Source: Lumbricus rubellus
Lineage: Eukaryota > Annelida > Clitellata > Crassiclitellata > Lumbricidae
Assembly: GCA_945859605.1 (NCBI GenBank)
Contig: OX243825.1
Location: forward strand, 2,149,424 to 2,213,423
Direction of reading: 5' to 3'
Length of the DNA: 64,000 nt
In this document: positions 57,801-64,000 of the stretch, piece by piece
Layout: each line of letters opens with the position of its first letter
How positions within the stretch are numbered: position 1 is the stretch's first letter
Made by a program: the position numbers and the translations under genes
Notes under the pieces: model-generated
The model's input: only the letters and a program-made list of their open reading frames with translations
Database searches by the model: none
What the model was told of the DNA's origin: nothing

Positions 57801-59320
57801 AACACTTTGAACATAAAAATATACCTTTAACTATGAAAAATTTAATTCATTTCAACAGCCTAAACATGTTCAGATTGCTTTACTACTATTTGTTTTTTGG
57901 CAATTGATAAAAATGCAAAAAACAAGGAATTTATTGAAAACAATGTGTTGCGTTCATTTTTGACCCCACTGGTACTCAGTGTATAAAAAAATCCTGGTAC
58001 TCTGAGGGTTAATATGCTCATCCAGCTTCTAATGATACTGCAATACTTCAGCAGTAATATCATGTTGTCATCTTTCATCCAACTTCCAGTTTACTGAAAT
58101 AAAATATCTCTGAAGTGCTTTACGGCTTGGGATTTGGGTATATGCTCGCCGCACGAAGGTTGCAAAATCATTTTGTATTATCGAGGCCGACTTTGCTAAA
58201 CAGATCTTAGGCCTACTTATATTTTATCGGTATCGTTCAGCCTGCCCTCTGGCGATATGTTCGTATAATTTGTTAGATAGTTAGATAGCCCAAAGCACTA
58301 ATCTGTTCAAACCCAAACACAAACAGCATGAAAATAAGCTTAATAAACCTTTAGCAATTTCCTTCATGACAGTGTTGAGGTCTCATTACCCATCGGTAGG
58401 CATAATATAAAACTAATGTTTTCCAGGCAAGATTGGCTTGATTCATCGCATTATTAGTCGCAGGCTACGTAGGCCTAGACCTATGGTTATTACCATGTCA
58501 GAAGTCGACTTCAAGTCGGAAGTCGGTTGTTTTTCTGCCAAGTCGGGCAAGTCGTTTTGACTCCAAGAAGTCGATTTCAAGTCGACCTCAAGTCACTTTA
58601 GGGTCAAGTGGGTCAGATTGGCCGACCAAAGTCACTCCCAGGTCTACTTACAGCCAACCCGTTCTACCCGATCATCCGCATGTCTTACTCTCGCTTGACC
58701 ACCGGTTGCAATTCATCTCAGGTTCTCCAACCGAGTCATATCCAGCACAGCACCACGCCTTTGGAGTGATCTGCCTGCTGAACTCCGCTCATTTTCACTG
58801 CACAAGATTGCTTTTACAACTGCCCAAAATCATTTATAACTGCACATTTTGTGTAAAAAAAAGCCCTGAAGTGTAGCAGTAATGAATGAGAGCTATAATA
58901 GGGCTCAAAGTGATTTCTTTTATTGGTTATATGTTTAACTTTACCAATTGCTAGTTTCCACGAGTTCTCAGTTTCATTCTTGATGGCAATGTCAAGATCA
59001 CGGAGACGTCGGTCAATGGCTTCAAAACGTTTCAAAACAGCGTCATGCTGAGTGTTTGACTCTTGGTGCGATGAATTAAGAAGCGCATGAACGCTTCGAA
59101 TTTGCTTTGTGTAGATATTTTGCTTCTGAAGATGTCGCTCAATCGCTTGAAGACGCTCATGAAATTCAACAAACATCTGCTGAATCTCTTCTACGAGGCT
59201 CATTGACGAGTCACTATTTTCACAGCGCTGTACAGTGCTCTGGCCTTTCACTGGAAGGATAGCATTATGCCTGAATATTGGTGCTAATGCTGCAATGTAA
59301 TAGGCCACACGGAAAAACAT
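48814..59320 (-). CDS. FReD gene B: secreted fibrinogen-related lectin-like protein, 3 exons
   Basis: Coding exons (minus): 59,320-58,945, 53,621-53,371 and 49,185-48,814; 332 residues; same phases as gene A. Exon 1 is 376 bp, exactly as in A, and shares MFVEFHERLQAI and WKLAIG. It gives a signal peptide and a coiled coil. Exon 2: NNWIIIMHRFNGSLNFNRSW, GEFWLGNEQIHRLTN. Exon 3: SAFSLDSENNKYALRLSG, AGDSL, GMSFSTWDSDNDRNNGG, GGGWWFNNC, then AARLMINRK and TGA. The calcium-site aspartates and the NCA cysteine are kept. Extra cysteines (CHQSCLTC, GCIGG) differ from gene A. Introns are 5.3 and 4.2 kb, full of transposons. The 3' flank is cut short by a transposon end 37 bp after the stop. Function by family: pattern-recognition lectin; ligand unknown. 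Confidence 0.85.
49350..49560 (-). mobile_element. L2-like RT fragment
   Basis: The minus strand reads SSIRLRLNPSKTKVIWLGTRKQLAKLDL and FPGFTFATTVQVR, a typical piece between the YADD box and the thumb of L2-group RTs. Isolated, in intron 2 of gene B. Confidence 0.75.
49692..50581. mobile_element. 890-bp hAT-like element with 8-bp target duplication
   Basis: The ends TAGGGCTGCCAAC and GTTGGCAGCCCTA are perfect inverted repeats. ATCTGACT repeats directly at 49,684-49,691 and 50,582-50,589. Subterminal GGACAGTCCCGG-type sequence, no coding frame. TAGGGCTGCCAAC-type ends are known from hAT families. Confidence 0.85.
50873..51348. mobile_element. 476-bp foldback element with CAACTCGTCC-rich arms
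   Basis: Arms of roughly 190 bp each are inverted at about 85 percent identity: GACAACTCGTCC repeats five times in the left arm and GGACGAGTTGTC in the right, followed inward by the AGAAGCTGGAT minisatellite. AAAAAAATT flanks both sides (50,864-50,872 and 51,349-51,357), a possible 9-bp target duplication that is low-complexity. The element inserted into, and also contains, the same minisatellite. Confidence 0.75.
51420..53370. other. Intron 2 of gene B, remaining part; nothing recognised
   Basis: A minus-strand frame at 51,736-52,116 (126 codons, with LDSNPGPSFTVAEMYHST) and a + frame at 52,484-52,750 are open, but neither has motifs or splice context I recognise. Base composition is ordinary. 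I see no RNA gene. Confidence 0.4.
53713..55068. mobile_element. 1.36 kb hAT-like element with 8-bp target duplication
   Basis: The left end CAGGCCCGCATT and right end AATACGGGCCTG are inverted with one mismatch. The inner words GGGTGCTG and CAGCACCC also pair. GCGACCTC flanks directly at 53,705-53,712 and 55,069-55,076. The TSD lies inside the LINE word RDL, so the insertion split a LINE codon run. No transposase is seen. Confidence 0.85.
55156..56201 (-). mobile_element. Degenerate piggyBac-like element (TTAA)
   Basis: TTAA at 55,152-55,155 and 56,202-56,205. The ends CCCTCATCCGAACAAG and CTTGTTCGGATTAGGG are inverted. Subterminal GGGGGGTCTGGCCAGACCCCCC palindromes occur at both ends. The minus strand near 55,840-55,560 encodes DDETVDTDEAERPEY and DSFLTNEMRDIIILHTN, like the N-terminal part of piggyBac transposases. 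The rest is deleted or unreadable. Confidence 0.8.
56428..58643. mobile_element. Probable 2.2 kb TIR element enclosing a piggyBac-like element
   Basis: ACCTGGGAGT at 56,428-56,437 is inverted at 58,634-58,643, where the two parts of the L2 LINE would rejoin. CTA on both sides may be a 3-bp duplication. Both subterminal regions are rich in AAGTCGACTT-type words in inverted order. The middle holds the CATCCAACTTCT minisatellite and a second piggyBac-like element. No transposase of its own was found. Confidence 0.55.
56996..58008 (+). mobile_element. Degenerate piggyBac-like element (TTAA), 1.0 kb
   Basis: TTAA at 56,992-56,995 and 58,009-58,012. The left end CCCTGCGAGTACCAG pairs with CTGGTACTCTGAGGG, and the inner GTGGGGTC with GACCCCAC. 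The + strand 57,369-57,744, in two frames, encodes NVTTENFFTSF, MTLLVTIRKSRKELP, YGPKKGKVVVLLSSMH and GYNSSKGGVDTANQM, the catalytic-domain words of piggyBac transposase including the third aspartate (GVD). A frameshift near 57,440 and missing termini make it dead. Confidence 0.85.
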
Positions 59321-60011
59321 GGTAGGCCAAATTAAATTTCCACTGCAGAATTAACTAACAAAGAAATACGCAAATCAACTGACTGTTGCTCTTTCACAAG
59401 AGATGCTACAGATTCAGTATGCTTATAATGCTACTGAACTGACCGATTCCTGCCTAGCACATGATTGATAAATGTTGTAATTGCAATCTATATGTAGTTT
59501 CTCCTCCACCAACGTCAGTTGAGCTACTAATTGCTCTGCTTGGTCACGTGGATGGATGAAACTGATATGTAACAGATAAGACGAGACCTTTGTGTAATTG
59601 TGTGGTGACACTCTGTAAATATGACACACCGGGGTCAGAACCCGTCATATGTTGGTTTTTTGCTTGTTATATTCAGTCATATGCTACAGATATTCTGCTT
59701 CAAAATACTTTTTACAGAATGAAATTATCTTGCTTCTTACTAAAGTTATATTCGTTCGATTCTGTAATTTGTGATTCAATCACAACGTGTGAAAATATCG
59801 AACTCAAAGTTTCAGAACATTTGCGTCATAAAATTCCTTATCAACCATTATTTGATTCTTCTGCGTTTTTGCTGATCAATACACGGTTATATTCTGTATC
59901 AAGCACAGCAGACGGCATCAAAATCGAGCTACTAGCCTACTATATACTTTCCAAATTGTGATGGAATTACAGAAAACAGGCTGAATTTAAGCATACGAAT
60001 GAGTTAATTGT

Positions 60012-60226
60012 TTGCATGTGCACTTGTTATAGCGCCCCTTTAAGCTCTCTCTCTTCTCAGAGGCGCTCCCGTATGCAGAGCGAACACTGCACAGGAGTTT
60101 CACGCCGAAGCGCTGAGCAATTGTGAGTCAAGGACTTGCCCAAGGTCCTTATGCGGCGAGGCGGATTCCAACCTCGAACCTTCCGGTTTCAAGGCAACGG
60201 CGTCACCACTACACCACCGCGCCCCA
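60012..60226 (-). mobile_element. tRNA-derived SINE, copy 3
   Basis: On the minus strand: GGTGGTGTAGTGG (A box), GGTTCGAGGTTGGAATCC (B-box region), AGGACCTTGGGCAAGTCCTT, CTTCGGCGTGAAACTCC and GGGGCGCTATAAC. It shares order and length with the copies at 17,341 and 25,164. It is the most tRNA-like of the three heads. Confidence 0.8.
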
Positions 60227-61386
60227 CATTATTGAAATGTTAACAAGCGCGCGCAGACGTAGACGGTGAGTCTGTTCAGCGGGAAGCAGTATGCAGGCCT
60301 ATCAGTCTAATACCTCAAACAAACAATTAATCAGACATTACGAGACAAGCATGGCTATTAATTTTTAGGTATAATAATTATACCTAAAATTAATAGTATA
60401 TTAATTATGTCTATTCATAGTTTAATGTAGGTCTAATGGAAGCAAATAGCATTTATTCGCGGTGTGTAAACTATACGATAGGCATTTAGTCTATACTTCA
60501 AAGACCGCTTGTAACCCAAGAGCTAACAAATAAATGATTATGCCTACGAATTAATTGGGCCCGATAACAGTCGGGACTTGGCCTGATAAATAATGCGAGA
60601 CTTTTCAATTATTTAAAAAAATTTTATCTATACCCACTTAGACAATAATTATGCCAAATAGTTCCTATCGTCGGCGATATTTCGAAAGACTTCACTGAAT
60701 AAGTAGGCCCTAAGCTTATTCATATGCAATGCCGTATCACTATTTAATCAGTTTAGCAACTTCGAAATTTCACTTTCCATTATGTATTGTATAGGCCTAA
60801 TAAGCTTAATGTAAAAATAATGTTCATATGTATTCTTTCCGAAAATGAGCAAACTAACGTTTTCGTCGTAAAGTAGGCCTAACTTATAAATGAGCAACAT
60901 CAACAACCAAGAATTTGCGGGTTTCGTACGCACACAATGTGCGTGACACTGACATAATATTATAATAATTATGTGGTCAGTGTCGCGAGGTGTCTGGTAA
61001 ACCAATAAGACTTTATTAAAGAAAACTGGGTCGGAGGCGTGGTTTGAATTACAATTTTGTATCGTTGTCAAGCAGGTAATAATGAACGCTTATAAATTTG
61101 ACCTAAACCTGCTCATTTACATGTAAACAGGTGACTGATTTCCAGGACCATCCAGTACCATATTGGAGATAAAATTTATTAAAGCATGTTGTTCAAGCCA
61201 ATGTCATATTCTAGATCAGCTTTAATGAGCAAATTAATCGTGTGCTCCCATTGAGATGTCCAGACGGAGATCAGTCACGTGGCTAGGACTGTTCAGTTTA
61301 TGACCACCCTCGTAGACAAATTCGCCAGCAACATTTTAATTTAAGCTATTCATAAGGTTTCATTAAGACTTATTAGGAATGATATT

Positions 61387-61695
61387 ATGCCGAGGCCAAG
61401 AACGATTGGAATCGATTTCACATCAAACTTATCGCTGCCTTTCGGGTTGGAGTCTAGGATTAGCCTTTTACTTCTGTTCGTATTAGTGTCTCTTTGCGTT
61501 ATTTTATGGGTGTGTATGAGTTGTTACTGTGGCGCCAAATCATTGTTGGAAGGCATGCGCTGTCGGTCACATGTGCACAGACTGACAAACCGACGTTTAG
61601 ATACCAGACCACAAGGGCGACAGTCAAGTGCACAAAATTTAATAAGTCGGCTCTATTTGAATCTGGCATGCACACTGAAGTTCAAACTATACTGA
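61387..61695 (+). CDS. Small putative single-pass membrane protein frame
   Basis: A 102-codon frame starts at an ATG and ends with TGA. Residues 25-45 (ISLLLLFVLVSLCVILWVCM) form one strong hydrophobic segment, followed by CYCG and a basic, Ser/Arg-rich tail. Family unknown. It is not alternatively explained by a repeat, but overlapping open frames in the next 300 bp on both strands reduce confidence. It could be a first exon or a chance frame. Confidence 0.25.
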   Translation: MPRPRTIGIDFTSNLSLPFGLESRISLLLLFVLVSLCVILWVCMSCYCGAKSLLEGMRCRSHVHRLTNRRLDTRPQGRQSSAQNLISRLYLNLACTLKFKLY

Positions 61696-62864
61696 CCGAA
61701 TGACCAGCTGCCAAACCGACACGACGTATGGACAGGGATGAGTATCCTCAGAGTAGACAGCGACAAATAACAGAGGCATCTGTGATTGAGTGGCGTAACC
61801 TTTCCCTTAGAAAAAGAGAGACTGATCTTACACATAGATTGTGTCACTGTGATGGATAGACGGTGCAATAGAACGAGTAGACAGTCACAGTTACAGGTTT
61901 TTAAGTCATACGGTAGTGGGCTGATGGGTCCTCTGACCTGGATGATAGTCCGACACGAGCACGAAACGATCACCATGCCCGAGTCATGGTCACAGACCGT
62001 CAGACTCGTCACGTCTTCTACATAACTACGAGCCAACGTTGTAGCGTTTTGGCAGACTACTCTGTCAACCTTATGTCAAAGCCTTCTACTACGTTTGCAT
62101 AAAGACTTCACTCGTGGATATCTGACAGATATAAGGTAGTGCGTTAAAAAAAGTATTAAACGTTTTCTGTAATTATCCAACTCCAAGTGCAACATGAAGT
62201 GAATGCAGTGGTTGAAGCGGGAGAAGACACAACGGGCTCCAAAACTGTACTTAATGTTGAAAATTTTAACCACCCAAATACATTTGCCACCTTGTTTTAA
62301 AAAATCCACGTCACTGTCAGAAAAAGGTAAAAAGCCTATCGGATAACTTATAGGACAATGCAGTGTCAATGCACGTCATTGCTCACAATACTCAGGTTTC
62401 AGTAGGCCTAGCATCTATCGGGTAGCCTATAACATACGCATAGCACAGTATAAAAATCATGATGCAATAGTACAATAAAATCAAGTCGCAAATCATCAAA
62501 GTTAAGCTTATTAGGCCTACACGCATGCATCTGACAATATAGGCCTACTGCATTCAAGCCAGTTCGTTACAAAACCATCCATACGTAACTTGGAGAGCAT
62601 AAATTATTTAGCACCTTGAACATGTTATGTTCAACTGCCAACAATGGCTAGAACGGTGGACCTACGTGGCTGTCAAAGGGTACTGCAAGCGCTTAATTCG
62701 ACGTCGAAACAATCTTCATTTTGTTGATTATGAAATCAAGCACAGAGAATCTGCGACCATGATGGACGGATTATCCTAGGGTTACCAAGGGGTTGATTAC
62801 CAGGAATAAAATAATGAGATCTCAGTTAGCTGTAGGGGTCAGTTACGCCCATTTTGAGGTAAAA

Positions 62865-63190
62865 AATTTAGACATATTTTGAGATATAAAACTGCGATGA
62901 TATCTCATGGTGCACCCGTTCAGAAGTTGTGCCCAAAACAGCCGAGGTACCAGAGGGTGGACACCACCCCTTAGTTTATCGACTATTATCATATCCACAA
63001 TTTATTGTAAAGAGAAACGAATAATGCCATTCTATAGAAGGAATATGGGACTATATTTCTGTGCTTATTAATTTGTCCTATGATAACCGGAAGTGATCAT
63101 AGAAAATAAAACTGCATGAAAATGGGTGATATTTGCATAAAAATGCAAAGCGATAATTATTTCTGCGAAGCCGTTTGTCAGTAGCTAACG
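62865..63190. repeat. Dispersed repeat / duplicated flank, second copy (see 17,025-17,335)
   Basis: Same ordered words as the first copy (CCGTTCAGAAGTT, CCAAAACAGCCGA, TTTATCGACTATTATCA). It lies 190 bp downstream of gene C exon, in the expected place of a co-duplicated 3' flank. Confidence 0.6.
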
Positions 63191-63375
63191 AGCTTATTAA
63201 TGCTAGCTGAAAAATATATTAGAAGATGATTTATTCAGAAATACAAGTGATAAAGAATACGCCAGATCATTGTAGTTGTGCTAAACAAAACATGGTTGGC
63301 ATGTTTGGAATAGCAACAGACTCTTTTACAGAACACAACATAATTATATAAATGGACGAGATAAAGAATCTTTGT

Positions 63376-63750
63376 TCAATTGCTTCTGATCATCATCCGC
63401 GCTGCACGAAGAGAGACATCGGACGCCACGTGATCCAAGCTATACCATCGAAAATAACTATTTCTGTATGGGCACGTAAGACAGGCACGTAGACAGCAGC
63501 CGTTGATCCACCATCCCATTCCATGAGCAGAAGCGCAGTGGCCACCTGACAATCTGTCGTTGTCGGCATCCCAGGTTGAGAATTTCATTCCACCCAGGTT
63601 GCAGTCTGAGTTCCATCTATCAGAGGTAAGTGAATCGCCGGCACTACCGTTGTATCCAGAGAGGCGAAGGGTGTATTTGTTGTTCTCCGAATCAAGAGAA
63701 AAAGTTGCATAATCTGCGTAGTACCATCCACCGGTTGTCGTGAGTTGCAC
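63376..63750 (-). CDS. FReD gene C: C-terminal fibrinogen exon (rest outside the window)
   Basis: The 375-bp terminal exon starts at a phase-0 acceptor (CTTTCCACAG) and ends at TGA, giving 124 residues. It shares GGWYYADYATFSLDSENN, KYTLRLSGYNGSAGDSL and MKFSTWDADNDRLSGG with genes A and B. The calcium-site aspartates are kept. Differences: HCASAHGMGWWINGCC replaces the GGGWWFNNC of A and B, which puts two adjacent cysteines next to the binding-site loop. It ends AARMMIRSN. The upstream exons should lie beyond 64,000 on the same strand. Confidence 0.85.
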   Translation of the reverse strand: MQLTTTGGWYYADYATFSLDSENNKYTLRLSGYNGSAGDSLTSDRWNSDCNLGGMKFSTWDADNDRLSGGHCASAHGMGWWINGCCLRACLTCPYRNSYFRWYSLDHVASDVSLRAARMMIRSN

Positions 63751-64000
63751 CTGTGGAAAGCAAGATGCATCTACAAAACCTAAATTCTATTTTTCTGTAG
63801 TAGAATCAAAGTAAATCCAAGTCATGTCCATGCACACAATGCACACATAATATAGGCCTACAGAAGTAAAAAATAATTTTGTCAATAATTTATTAGGATA
63901 AAGCCTACGCCTATTTGAGCCTGATGGATGCTACATTATGATCACTTTCTTAACCACTCTAAATACCCACCCACCAACTCATAAATGTGTTGATTTCTGC

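Larger units (their letters stand above)
53640..58805 (+). mobile_element. L2-like LINE fragment broken into three pieces
   Basis: Piece 1 (53,640-53,712): QHIRDL. Piece 2 (55,069-55,155): RDLRRIRYTIVDLKTAS and VHSKLDYCN. Piece 3 (56,206-56,426): LVQNSLARARA, HHITSILKSLHWLKIPERI, then from 58,644 TRSSACLTLA and TAPRLWSDLPAELRSF. Read together in order they form one L2 RT C-terminus. The breaks coincide exactly with a hAT, a piggyBac-like and a TIR insertion. Opposite in orientation to the host gene B. Confidence 0.8.
59321..62864. other. Intergenic region between FReD genes B and C
   Basis: Apart from a SINE copy and one small membrane-type frame (separate entries) I see no gene. Several TAGGCCTA words occur. 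The 5' flank of gene B must lie in the first part, but no TATA box or initiator can be chosen with confidence. Confidence 0.5.

Overview
This window reads as metazoan nuclear DNA. It has GT-AG introns, signal-peptide exons, non-LTR retrotransposons, tRNA-derived SINEs, TIR DNA transposons, a Helitron and very long microsatellites. Fibrinogen-like lectin paralogues, a PLEKHG7-type RhoGEF and the recurrent octamer TAGGCCTA suggest a marine deuterostome invertebrate, most likely an echinoderm. The species is inference and is not proven by the sequence.

Region 1 (about 1-15,260, + strand) holds a 15-exon PLEKHG7-like Rho guanine-nucleotide exchange factor gene. Its 5' end lies upstream of the window. 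All intron phases agree and the assembled frame is open for 788 codons, with a DH domain, a PH domain and an unusual acidic, Asp/Asn/Ser-rich C-terminal tail. Almost every intron carries its own simple repeat. One intron carries a hAT element holding LINE debris and a second, smaller hAT element. Region 2 (15,260-23,590) is repeat DNA: a CTGT tract, a TIR element, a SINE whose tail runs into a 0.5 kb ACAT tract, a nearly full-length but decayed two-ORF LINE, a second ACAT tract and a scrap of fibrinogen exon.

Region 3 (23,590-63,750, - strand) is a tandem array of fibrinogen-related (FReD) genes. Genes A (38,891 to 23,590) and B (59,320 to 48,814) each have three coding exons with identical phases: a signal peptide plus coiled coil, the middle fibrinogen exon, and the C-terminal fibrinogen exon. 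Gene C shows only its last exon (63,750 to 63,376). Their introns are layered transposon deposits. Intron 1 of gene A contains an RTE-like LINE whose single ORF is split by a 6.6 kb TIR element with 9-bp target duplications. Exact removal of that element leaves the LINE frame open. Intron 1 of gene B contains an L2-like LINE broken by a hAT element (8-bp target duplication), a piggyBac-like element (TTAA) and a TIR element that itself carries a second piggyBac-like element. Between genes A and B lie a ZCCHC24-like zinc-knuckle exon, a 188-bp satellite, and a second, rearranged copy of the large TIR element with a Helitron in it. That copy ends 37 bp past the gene B stop codon.

The host genes do different jobs: intracellular Rho-GTPase signalling (PLEKHG7-like) and secreted lectin-type recognition (FReD). 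They are probably neighbours by chance. The main biological story is a diversifying innate-immunity-type lectin array embedded in, and enlarged by, datable nested mobile elements. Coordinates and splice sites were read by eye; no alignment or search was run.
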